DNA of 37,011 nt from Pirellulaceae bacterium (GTDB lineage Bacteria; Planctomycetota; Planctomycetia; Pirellulales; Pirellulaceae). Numbering within the stretch: the first letter of the stretch is position 1; each line of letters begins with the position of its first letter. Below are positions 9,701-16,452 of this stretch, one piece after another. The notes beneath the pieces are model-generated. The model saw nothing but the letters and a program-made list of their open reading frames with translations, made no database searches and had not been told where the DNA came from. The stretch is from NCBI GenBank assembly GCA_016784735.1, contig JADHUC010000094.1, forward strand, positions 1 to 37,011, written 5' to 3'. The position numbers and the translations under genes were made by a program.

Positions 9701-10155
9701 TTCGGCGGATCGCTGTCGGACATTGGCCCGCACTCGAACGCGATACGACCGTCCACCGAAATCTGAAAGACCACGCTACCCCGGCTGCCGCCTTGCCACT
9801 GAACGCCGACCAGAGCTCGAAAGGAGGTGTACTGGCCATCCAGATCGACGACGATTTCGCCGTTCGCATGGTGCCCCAAACCCTTCTTGAAGATCGTTTC
9901 CCCAATCTGCATCGGCGAACCCAGCCCGCCCGTTGCCGCTGCAGCCTTGTCCACGCCAAAGTCGCCCCACTGCTGCTGGTGCGTCATGGAGAAGTTCGCC
10001 GCCTGATCACTGAGGCAGATCTCGCCCTCGGCCCTCAGGCGCTCGGCGGAGGCGACCAGGAGAAGGAAAAGCAGAAGGACCGGCAACACGACGTGAAAGA
10101 CGGAGAACCCGAAATGCAGCCCCGGAATAAGTACCTTTTGCGCTCGCATTGTCAT
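6796..10155 (-). CDS. NPCBM-domain, HzsA-like beta-propeller protein with two haem c sites
   Basis: A 1119-aa exported protein. The ATG at 10155 has GAGG upstream, and a hydrophobic signal segment follows (VVLPVLLLFLLLVASA). Residues about 45-190 are an NPCBM/NEW2 galactose-binding-like domain (WGDFGVDKAAA, KKGLGHHANGEIVVDLDG, IGCDMANWAEA). Residues about 480-900 resemble TolB/WD40-like propeller blades of the hydrazine synthase alpha-subunit-related family (DGQRVLFGFCAAD, DDFSPRYLPDGKLLFLSTR, HEWDPAVLNDGRIIYTRWDY). Two CXXCH haem-attachment motifs follow, CVGCH at 951-955 and CVECH at 1001-1005, giving a C-terminal cytochrome c-like part. Related proteins are common in planctomycetes that do not carry out anammox, so hydrazine synthesis should not be inferred. 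A sugar-linked redox role is possible because of the NPCBM domain. Confidence 0.85.
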   Translation of the reverse strand: MTMRAQKVLIPGLHFGFSVFHVVLPVLLLFLLLVASAERLRAEGEICLSDQAANFSMTHQQQWGDFGVDKAAAATGGLGSPMQIGETIFKKGLGHHANGEIVVDLDGQYTSFRALVGVQWQGGSRGSVVFQISVDGRIAFECGPMSDSDPPKEVEVSLAGARQLRLIAKDGGDGIGCDMANWAEARLVVDGRMPFFGAVSTSFADDPAPPASTAACGFSMIAGESGPQVAIMDTSRMFTVSVCRDEEARFLIPVKNVTEPIRVSADVTVVHGEQAEVEISVGGKSVSRTIQGGESAVLESEPVEGGGEAEIVLTTRGAGGETGVRWGRLRYSLDDQSYAIPLRFPQEKEQYPPRILPEPRPSIEQELIEWDWRMQDGIGTPRESRTWNEAIQTAFERGDELIKDYATSAIAVDDLTRKWEELRTEWQKSAASESTGESRWEDLWRRVHLLRREIVFRNPLADFGPLVFVKRVPSAFSHQLTQYYGRISRPGGGVFVLDAPGKSMQCRQLGDLPCGSYLHLDVSWDGQRVLFGFCAADSPAADWRTDDQRFYRLYEVSADGSETRQLTDGPYDDFSPRYLPDGKLLFLSTRRGGFHRCGRGPCPVYTMATANGDGSDPRVISFHETHEWDPAVLNDGRIIYTRWDYVDRHAVHYQQLWTARPDGTNVAAYYGNNTFNPVGVWEARPVPSSNLVMATAAAHHAMTAGSIILLDVTRGIDGLEPITRLTPDALFPESEFRVQRWYAPVGVPTPPEVPAEELRWPGHCYRSPYPLSKDYFLAAYSFDPLFGEPFANPANMFGIYLVDRFGNKELIYRDASIGSLWPMPLRAREPIPAIPSDLAHGGAGEGTFFLQNVYDSWPDLPKDGKDAITHLRILQVLPKTTPHANTPKVGLANASPGKQVLGTVPVESDGSAYFRAPAGIPFSFQALDERGMAVQTMRSLTYLQPGEHTSCVGCHEKRTSVAFNASALAKDRPPSTIAPGPDGSRPLSFPILVQPVLDKHCVECHTGPEAEGGIVLTGAPEGAFSASYNALAPMVPYSEWKSPPAANFEPMSRPNLFGARASKLMTLILEGHEDVTLDEQEMERLVTWMDTNALFYGTFDPEDQKRQQRGERIAGPALE

Positions 10156-10672
10156 GGTCCCATTCGCCTCCGCAACGTGGATAGTTTCTCGTTACCGGCA
10201 GTCTGTACCTACCATCATTGCCGCACTTGCGCAAAGTTGCAATCGGAAACGGAATCTAACTGGAAGCAAGTGCGTTCCGCGAACATGCGAGTTCATTACC
10301 CAGCGCCCCTACTGCCCGCAGTCCAGCTTCTGGATAATGCCGTTACTCGGGAGACCTAGCGTTCAACGACTACTGAACACGGCTTAAGCTGGTGGCGAAC
10401 GCAGACTGCGTTCGACCTCTTGGTGAGAGGTCCCAGTGCCGACGGCGGATCACCGCTCGACCAACGTCATGCGATCTTGCATCGCCCGGTCGAAGTCTCC
10501 AGTGGAAAACCATCAATTCGCCAGCGGCTTTCCTCGGTAAGTCAGACCGCTGTCGGACCCGGTAGATACTGCGTCCAGTACCCGATACAATTATGGAGTT
10601 GCGGTGGAGCAGCCTGAACGTGTTAGGTTCGGACAACACCGCAGAAACACTTTTTTTGAGGAATTGGGCGAC
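10156..10672. other. Intergenic region between divergent genes (long leader of the cold-shock gene)
   Basis: There is no credible coding sequence in these 517 bases. The region holds two adjacent hairpins at 10397-10432 (listed separately) and a TACAAT at 10586-10591 that could be a -10 box but lacks a convincing -35 partner. The last 100 bases before the cold-shock gene are AC-rich with a run of seven T just before the ribosome site. Long structured leaders are usual for cold-shock genes, so part of it may be a 5' untranslated region (inference). Confidence 0.5.
10397..10432. repeat. Two adjacent hairpins, related to 36930-36954
   Basis: GAACGCAGACTGCGTTC (10397-10413) is a perfect 8-bp-stem palindrome. 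It is followed directly by GACCTCTTGGTGAGAGGTC (10414-10432), with a 7-bp stem and TGGTG loop. A second site at the window end has the same order of elements: CAGACT inside a palindrome, then a hairpin containing CTCTTGGTGAGA. Confidence 0.5.
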
Positions 10673-10870
10673 ATGGCAGAAGGCACGATCAAGCGACTGA
10701 CTAACAAGGGCTTCGGGTTCATCAACATTGGGGGCGACAAGGACATCTTTTTCCACTCGTCAGACCTGGAAGGCGTGAGCTACGAAGAACTCCAGGAAGG
10801 ACAGCGAGTGTCCTTCAACGAAGGACGTGGACCGAAAGGACCGAGGGCCGAAAACGTGCAACTGGTCTGA
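10673..10870 (+). CDS. Cold-shock domain protein (CspA family)
   Basis: A 65-aa single-domain cold-shock protein that binds single-stranded RNA or DNA in the cytoplasm and acts as an RNA chaperone. The start at 10673 (MAEGTIKRL) is chosen over an upstream in-frame codon at 10604 because it matches the family N-terminus and TGAGGAATTGGG lies just before it. The RNP1-like KGFGFI and RNP2-like DIFFHSS motifs are both present, followed by VSFNEGRGPKGPRAENVQLV. It lacks the usual W after the KGTVK-like start (IKRLTNKGFG). It is probably transcribed alone from its long leader and ends before a strong hairpin at 10893-10919. Confidence 0.95.
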   Translation: MAEGTIKRLTNKGFGFINIGGDKDIFFHSSDLEGVSYEELQEGQRVSFNEGRGPKGPRAENVQLV

Positions 10871-10892
10871 ACGCCAGAACGTTGCAGTCGAG

Positions 10893-10919
10893 ATAAGCCG
10901 GCGATTATCGTCGGCTTAT
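10893..10919 (+). terminator. Hairpin downstream of the cold-shock gene
   Basis: A 27-base near-perfect palindrome, ATAAGCCGGCGAT then T then ATCGTCGGCTTAT, with one G-T pair in the stem. It lies 22 bp after the stop codon. The bases after it (TGGCTTTGGTGG) are only weakly T-rich, so termination activity is inferred from position and stem strength. Confidence 0.6.
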
Positions 10920-11106
10920 TGGCTTTGGTGGTGGGGCGCAGCGGCTAGTCCGTCCGCTTCGGTCCCTGACAGCGAAGCGGATTGCCCATAAATCGGCCAT
11001 CTCGCCGAGCCCGACGTGTGACTCAGCCGGCATCCCTGATTTGCACACTTCTTACACAATCCCAAATTGGCGGTCCCGAAGCGAAAGATCCAGGCAAAAA
11101 GTCGGC

Positions 11107-13044
11107 ATGAATGACCAGGACAAGACAAAGCAACAACTTATCGAGGAACTTGCGGACTTGCGGCGGCGAGTTGCCGAGCAGGAAGCCCAATTGGCCCGCT
11201 GCGTACAGGCGGAAGATGATCAGCGACAGATTGACAACAGTCTGCCCGTGCTGGTCGCCACCGCTGGCGTTGATGGTTACTACACGGAGGTGAACGCCGC
11301 TTTCGGGCGGATTCTCGGTTGGACCGAGGAGGAGTCGCTTTCTCGACCATTTATAGAGTTCATCCATCCCGATGATCGACCGGCGGCGGTTGAGACGTTT
11401 GAGCGGCTGAAGTCGGGCGACACGGTTATCGACTTCGTTGATCGCAATGTGTGCAAAGATGGCTCGTACCGATGGATCAACTGGACTGTGATTCCGTTAC
11501 CAGACCGAGGCATTGTTTTCGGAATCGGCCAGGACATCACGGAGAAGAAGCTGGCCGATGAGGCATTACGTGAGAGCGAACGCAGGTTGAACACGTTGAT
11601 CTCGAATCTTCCGGGTGCCGTTTTCCGCTGTACGGCCGATCCAGACAGGACAGTCGAGTTTCTCAGTGACGGCTACCTTTCGCTCACGGGCGATGATCCT
11701 TCCGCACTAATTGGCCAGCCTGGTACTCGTTACCATGAACTCGTCCACCCTGATGATCTCCAACGCGAGTTAGACGCAATTCAGGATGCCATCGCTCAGA
11801 GGGGACAGTTCCAGGTGGAATACCGTCTCCAGACTACATCCGGTGAAGATAAGTGGGTTTGGGAACAAGGTGCCGGTGTCTTCGCCGACAGCGGCGAACT
11901 GTTGGCAATCGAGGGATTCACGACGGATATCACGCCGCAGAAGAATGCAGAATTGGTTCTTCAGAAGGCTCACGACGAGCTGGAGCAACAAGTCAAGGAA
12001 CGCACGGCCGACCTAAGGGACGCCAACCGAAGACTCATCACGACGCTGGAGAGCATTACGGATGGCTTCATTTCGCTCGATCACCAATGGCGTCACACCT
12101 ACGCAAACCAGACTGCTGCGAGTCTCTTGGGTGTCACGCCGGATGAACTGCTGGGCAAGGTTCTCTGGGAAGTCCATCCAGAGGCACAAAGCCTGAGCTT
12201 CTTTACGGAGTTTCATCAGGCGATGGAGGAGATGACGCCCGTGCACTTTGAGGAATTCTATCCCGATCCGTTGAACAAATGGTACGAATGTCACGGCTAT
12301 CCTTCGTCGGAAGGGTTGTCTGTTTATTTCCGCGACATCACGGAGCGTAAGGAAGCCCAGGATGCTTTACAAAAAGAACGGGACGCCCTGGATCGAATGC
12401 TGCGGGCCAGTGACCATGATCGAAAACTGATCAACTACGAAATCCACGACGGTGTAACTCAACAACTTCTTGGTGCGTTAATGTTCTTCGAAGCTTACTC
12501 GAAAGCGTGCCATGAATCCCCCAAAGAGGTTGAGGCTCGTTTTGACGCCGGCTTGGCGGCACTACGGCGGGCGTACGCGGAATCACGCAGCCTGATGGAT
12601 CGGACGAGGACACCGGTCCTCGATAAGTTCGGTGTCAAATCGGCGATTGCCGATTTCATAGATCAATTCGGCGAGAAGCCAGACGGACCGGAGATTACCT
12701 ATCGCTGCGAGGCGCAATTCGAGCGACTAGAACCAGTTTTGGAGAACACGATATTTCGTGTCGTCCAGGAAGCGATCACCAATGCCTGCAATCACAGCAA
12801 GAGCGAGATAGTCCGTGTGTCACTAACACAAGAAGACGAAGACATGACAGTCGAGGTCCAGGACAGCGGAGTTGGGTTTGATCCAGCTAACGTAGAAAAG
12901 GACCGTTTCGGCTTGGATGGCATTCGGGAGCGAACCAGGCTGCTTGGCAAAGACCTGCAGATCGAGAGCACGCCGGGCGTAGGGACCCGAATTCGAGCAA
13001 CCTTCCCCTTGGTCTACAAAGACGAAAAGGCGGAAGGCGAATAA
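11107..13044 (+). CDS. Triple-PAS sensor histidine kinase, HisKA_3 (NarL/LytS-partner) type
   Basis: A 645-aa cytoplasmic sensor kinase with no membrane segment. The ATG at 11107 is preferred to an upstream TTG at 11041. Residues 1-45 form a charged coiled coil. Three PAS domains follow at about 46-160, 165-300 and 315-430, each ending in a DITE/DITP junction, with linking coils (LELVLQK-type and KERTADLRDANRR). The dimerisation and phosphoacceptor region reads YEIHDGVTQQL with His447 in an HDxxxQ motif, as in two-component kinases that pair with LuxR-type regulators. The ATPase domain shows QEAITNACNHSKS (N box), DSGVGFD and FGLDGIRER. No response regulator is encoded beside it. The cold-shock gene is 236 bp upstream, and the downstream gene is convergent. 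Confidence 0.93.
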   Translation: MNDQDKTKQQLIEELADLRRRVAEQEAQLARCVQAEDDQRQIDNSLPVLVATAGVDGYYTEVNAAFGRILGWTEEESLSRPFIEFIHPDDRPAAVETFERLKSGDTVIDFVDRNVCKDGSYRWINWTVIPLPDRGIVFGIGQDITEKKLADEALRESERRLNTLISNLPGAVFRCTADPDRTVEFLSDGYLSLTGDDPSALIGQPGTRYHELVHPDDLQRELDAIQDAIAQRGQFQVEYRLQTTSGEDKWVWEQGAGVFADSGELLAIEGFTTDITPQKNAELVLQKAHDELEQQVKERTADLRDANRRLITTLESITDGFISLDHQWRHTYANQTAASLLGVTPDELLGKVLWEVHPEAQSLSFFTEFHQAMEEMTPVHFEEFYPDPLNKWYECHGYPSSEGLSVYFRDITERKEAQDALQKERDALDRMLRASDHDRKLINYEIHDGVTQQLLGALMFFEAYSKACHESPKEVEARFDAGLAALRRAYAESRSLMDRTRTPVLDKFGVKSAIADFIDQFGEKPDGPEITYRCEAQFERLEPVLENTIFRVVQEAITNACNHSKSEIVRVSLTQEDEDMTVEVQDSGVGFDPANVEKDRFGLDGIRERTRLLGKDLQIESTPGVGTRIRATFPLVYKDEKAEGE

Positions 13045-13134
13045 GGGGCTGGCAATGAAATAGTCTATCGTCCTCTCGCTCGATTCAATGAAGGGCTCGC
13101 CCTAATTGTGGTTATTAGACCTCTCCGATGGTAC

Positions 13135-14367
13135 CTATGAGATCCCCGGCGTATTTGGCATCTTCATGAGCACGTTGCCGTTCGGTGAGCGGCTCATTCG
13201 GTCCTCCAGTGCATTGCGCCCGCCTTCATAGTTGAATTCGAGGAGAGGGCAGAGCTGTTCAAGTTGTGAAGCGACGCAGTGCGGCGCTGCGATCCACGGA
13301 CTGGTGATATGTGGGACGACCTTCACACCGGAGCATTGCCGGACGAGTTGGCAGATCTTCAACCACTCGGAGATGCCTCCGCACCATACGGGATCGGACT
13401 GCACATAGTCCACGCATTTCCGCTCTAAAAAGGGTTTGACCTGCCAACGCGTGTGCCAATGCTCGCCGCCGGCGATCGTAACACCGGATTCCTCTTTGAT
13501 CCTGGCGTACCCGTCCACGTGTTCAGGGCAAATGGGTTCCTCGATCCAAAAAGGTCTGTACTGCGCAACAGCCTTACACAATCTGACCGAGTAATCCACG
13601 TCATCGAAGTACCGGATGCTGTGGTTGTCGAACATCAGGTGTGCGTCGGGAAGTTCTTCCCGCAGCACGCGTACCAATTCGATGTTCTCTTTCAAACCGG
13701 AAACACCGTCCTTGGCGGATTTGGTGAAGTACCATTTCTGGTAAACGTAGCCACGCTCGTAAGCCTCGCGCGCCCTTCGTCGCGCGTCGTCCAGCCCCTT
13801 GTCCGCCTCGCCTGGCCGCCAGTACACGGGCACTTTTGTCCGATTCGCATTGCCCATGATCCGGTACGCTGGTTGGACAAGCAACTTGCCGCGCAGATCC
13901 CACAAAGCGATATCCAGAGTGCTGAAGGCCATGAAAACTCGTCCCGTTTTCGTGTGTCGCCCTTCACGAGCCTTGTTGGCGATGAGTTCGCCGGTCAGCG
14001 GGTCGCGCCCTTCGGCATAAAATTGGGCCTTGCCGGGGTAGATTGCTTCCCAGAGCTGCTCGGCGCTCAATGTGCGATCAAGCGGATCGCGACCGATCAG
14101 CAATTCACGAATCCGACTCGTATGCGTTTTGAGGGCGCCCAGATTTTGGGCCCGGCTGCCTCTGAAGCTGCCCTTCGTACCGTTCGCCGCAACGATCGTC
14201 ACGCCGTCAGAGATCTGTACATCAGCGATCTTCGTCGTTGGCTGAGTCGACACATGGGCCCAACTCAGATTGTTGAACAAGGCCAAACCAGAAACGGTTC
14301 CGCCGACCGACGCAAGGAACGGCCTTCGGCCCAGGGCGCCCGCTTTCCGCAGTAATCCATCGGCCAT
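13135..14367 (-). CDS. Tat-exported enolase-superfamily (mandelate racemase/muconate lactonizing type) enzyme, copy 1
   Basis: A 410-aa member of the family that removes a proton next to a carboxylate, as in sugar-acid dehydratases and racemases. The N-terminus has LGRRPFLASVGG (Arg14-Arg15), a Tat-like signal, so the enzyme is predicted to act outside the cytoplasm. The barrel domain carries the metal ligands Asp247 (LMFDNH), Glu276 (WIEEP) and Glu302 (GGEHWH). It also has a lysine region (YQKWYFTKS), an Asp325 and a His353 (VVPHIT), which together give the Lys plus His-Asp base set of the mandelate racemase subgroup. An AGAGAG ribosome site precedes the ATG. It is the last gene of a minus-strand run and follows the beta-helix gene across a palindromic repeat. 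Substrate unknown; uronate or aldonate is a guess from the neighbours. Confidence 0.9.
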   Translation of the reverse strand: MADGLLRKAGALGRRPFLASVGGTVSGLALFNNLSWAHVSTQPTTKIADVQISDGVTIVAANGTKGSFRGSRAQNLGALKTHTSRIRELLIGRDPLDRTLSAEQLWEAIYPGKAQFYAEGRDPLTGELIANKAREGRHTKTGRVFMAFSTLDIALWDLRGKLLVQPAYRIMGNANRTKVPVYWRPGEADKGLDDARRRAREAYERGYVYQKWYFTKSAKDGVSGLKENIELVRVLREELPDAHLMFDNHSIRYFDDVDYSVRLCKAVAQYRPFWIEEPICPEHVDGYARIKEESGVTIAGGEHWHTRWQVKPFLERKCVDYVQSDPVWCGGISEWLKICQLVRQCSGVKVVPHITSPWIAAPHCVASQLEQLCPLLEFNYEGGRNALEDRMSRSPNGNVLMKMPNTPGIS

Positions 14368-14400
14368 ATTCTCTCTCTTCAGCGATGATGTTCTCTGGCA

Positions 14401-14480
14401 GTAGGTCCCGCCTGCCGAGCGGGACCTTGATTTCTAGGGTATGTCGGCATTTCAGGTCCCGCTCGGCAAGCGGGACCTAC
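14401..14480. repeat. Palindromic repeat family A, copy 2
   Basis: The arms 14401-14427 and 14454-14480 are inverted copies with one difference (CCTGCC versus CTTGCC). Each arm is a self-complementary hairpin with the AGGTCCCGC/GCGGGACCT core. It lies 24 bp beyond the stop codon of the minus-strand beta-helix gene at 14505 and 33 bp before the start of the next gene. Confidence 0.9.
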
Positions 14481-14504
14481 TTGAATCTCATCGTACCCAC
14501 ATTC

Positions 14505-16385
14505 TCAAATATCATCCGGCTCGCGCCCGGCATCCAATCCACCCCAGCGTTTATCCAACTGTTCGGGCCAGGCTGGGCGGTGTGGGGCCTTTCTCGCCGC
14601 GTTCGCAGCGGTGATCCAGGTGGGGCCGACGTGGCCGAACGTTCGACGCCAGTCGTTGACGGTTTGCCCATGCTCAACGGCGCCAAGGTCCGGCTTGCCA
14701 TCGCCAACGTTGTCTTGGTGGTAGCCCTGCCGCGCGACACCAGCGTCGATCGCCGACGAACCGGGCTGCAGGAGGAATAGCGTTTCGGGTGTCCGACCAA
14801 GGGCGGGATCAACCGTCAGCCCTCCGAAACCGGTCGTATAGCGGTCTCCGCCGCGCAACAGATTGTATCGCGTTGGGAAGAAGGCTCCGAGCCTTTGCGG
14901 CGACCAGCAGCCAGACTGCTGACAATCGGAAAGGACGATATTGTTTTCAAAAACGCTAGCGCCGAACGTGTTGTGCGAGCATCTGCTGCCCGTGAAGTAG
15001 GTGTTGTGAACGAATTGCACGCCGTTGTTCTGGCGGCCGGTCCCAACCAGTTTCATGATGCGTCCGCCGCCGGGCCACCAGATGTTGTGGTCGATTGTGA
15101 GCGGACCGCCGTTCTCGGTCGTGGTAATCGCCAGGGCGTCGTAGTCTTGCAGAATCAGATTGTGATGAACTCGCATGTTCATCAACGCCTCCACGCCGTC
15201 GAACTCCAACGCGTTGTCGATCGCGTTCTGCCACACGTTGTAGGCCACGTCGGATCGCAAGTCGGGCACGTGAGCATAGTCCTTGTGTCGACCTCGCGGG
15301 TGGAACAGGTCGAAGCCTTCGTAAACGTAGTTGTGATGGAACGTCAATCCTGTTCCGTTGAATTTGATCGGGTTGATATACGTGTTGTGGTTCCACATGT
15401 GATTGGTGACATTGTCGTGCCCACCGGTGCTGATCATCTCGCCTCCGTCCATTTCACAATGTTCGATCGTAAGGTTCGTACACTCGTAGCCGGTGTTGAT
15501 GGCAAACTGGTAGCCGCTGAAATAGCAGTTGCGGATGCTGACGCTGCGCGAGTTGTTGATCTCGACGCCAACGGTCGGTGCCATGTGAATACGGAGACCT
15601 TCGATGTTGACACGATCCGCGTTTACGTCGATCACAATGCCGCAGATCTTTGGGAAGGCGATTTTTCGCGGACTGCCTGGGGAATCTGGAGTTCCGCTGT
15701 ACCACATCGTGATCGGATGAATTGGCGGATTCGGCGAAACCGTCACGATCTGCTGCTGATTCCAGTAAGCGCCCAGGTCCTTTTGCACCAGCGTCTCGCC
15801 GTCGACATCGCGGCTGTTGAAATCCACGGCGACGTGGTTGGGGGCTCGCGCGTCGTCCATATGAAGCCAGAGAGTTTCGGTCACCGCGTCGTGTGCGAAG
15901 TAGATGGGGGGCTTCGCATAACGGTATGTGCCGGCTTGCCAGCCCTTGCTCCAGTAGGGCCCACAGGTCCGGTTGTCGAAGTTCTTCTTGGTGCGGTAGT
16001 CAAATGCATGTACGCCCTCGACCAGGAGGCCATGCACTGGCCAGTCGATGCCAGTGGTAGACCACGTTTGACTACCAGGAGATGTCTGAACCCAAGCGAC
16101 AGGCCCCCGATAGCGGTTCGTAACCACTGCTTCGCCGCCATGTTCGGCCTCGAGCGTGATAGATCGGTGAATGTCGAGCGATTCGTGATAAACTCCGTCT
16201 TTCAGAATGATCACATCGCCGTCAGACGACTGATCGATCACGTGCTGAATACTCTGGCGGGGATCGACGACACGAGTGGCCCCGTGAACTGGAACGCCAA
16301 AGGGCCCAAACACCAGGATCGTTGCCACGACAAAGGACACGCGGCAGCCCAGACGATGAAGCGTCAATCGCGAAGTATGTTTCAT
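14505..16385 (-). CDS. Secreted right-handed parallel beta-helix protein
   Basis: A 626-aa protein. The ATG at 16385 is chosen over an in-frame TTG at 16403. The signal peptide runs through SFVVATILVFGPFGVPVHGA. Directly after it, RVVDPRQSIQHVIDQSSDGDVIILKDGVYHE is the usual opening of a pectate-lyase-like beta-helix, shown here by its start VVDPRQ and end KDGVYHE. Coils follow between about 270 and 500 with repeated short strands (VNIEGLRIHMAPTVGVEI, SVSIRNCYFSGYQFAI, LTIEHCEMDGG, HHNLILQDYDALAI). The C-terminus has PALGRTPETLFLLQPGSSAIDAG and PDLGAVEHG, a common planctomycete beta-helix ending. Polysaccharide binding or cleavage is likely, but the catalytic residues cannot be named. The sulfatase gene upstream is 67 bp away on the same strand, so the two may be cotranscribed. 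Confidence 0.87.
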   Translation of the reverse strand: MKHTSRLTLHRLGCRVSFVVATILVFGPFGVPVHGATRVVDPRQSIQHVIDQSSDGDVIILKDGVYHESLDIHRSITLEAEHGGEAVVTNRYRGPVAWVQTSPGSQTWSTTGIDWPVHGLLVEGVHAFDYRTKKNFDNRTCGPYWSKGWQAGTYRYAKPPIYFAHDAVTETLWLHMDDARAPNHVAVDFNSRDVDGETLVQKDLGAYWNQQQIVTVSPNPPIHPITMWYSGTPDSPGSPRKIAFPKICGIVIDVNADRVNIEGLRIHMAPTVGVEINNSRSVSIRNCYFSGYQFAINTGYECTNLTIEHCEMDGGEMISTGGHDNVTNHMWNHNTYINPIKFNGTGLTFHHNYVYEGFDLFHPRGRHKDYAHVPDLRSDVAYNVWQNAIDNALEFDGVEALMNMRVHHNLILQDYDALAITTTENGGPLTIDHNIWWPGGGRIMKLVGTGRQNNGVQFVHNTYFTGSRCSHNTFGASVFENNIVLSDCQQSGCWSPQRLGAFFPTRYNLLRGGDRYTTGFGGLTVDPALGRTPETLFLLQPGSSAIDAGVARQGYHQDNVGDGKPDLGAVEHGQTVNDWRRTFGHVGPTWITAANAARKAPHRPAWPEQLDKRWGGLDAGREPDDI

Positions 16386-16452
16386 GATGTACCGCTCTGG
16401 CAACGGAGAAGATCATAACCGATTGACATGCGTCGTGATTATCGCACTGGTT

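Noticed and set aside
6796..10155. Hydrazine synthase subunit as a sign of anammox
   Set aside because: HzsA-related proteins with propeller and CXXCH are widespread in planctomycetes without anammox, and no other hydrazine-pathway gene is present.
9343..10359. A 338-codon frame on the plus strand
   Set aside because: It is antisense to the NPCBM/dihaem gene, and the composition (Arg/His-rich) is that of a shadow frame.
10586..10591. TACAAT as a -10 box for the cold-shock gene
   Set aside because: The -35 position at 17 bp upstream reads TAGATA, a poor match, so no promoter is called.
10370..10756. A 128-codon minus-strand frame over the cold-shock leader
   Set aside because: It runs antisense into the cold-shock gene and shows no protein features.
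14895..16418. A 507-codon frame on the plus strand
   Set aside because: It lies opposite the beta-helix gene, which has a signal peptide and beta-helix coils. The plus-strand product shows no domain and no ribosome site.
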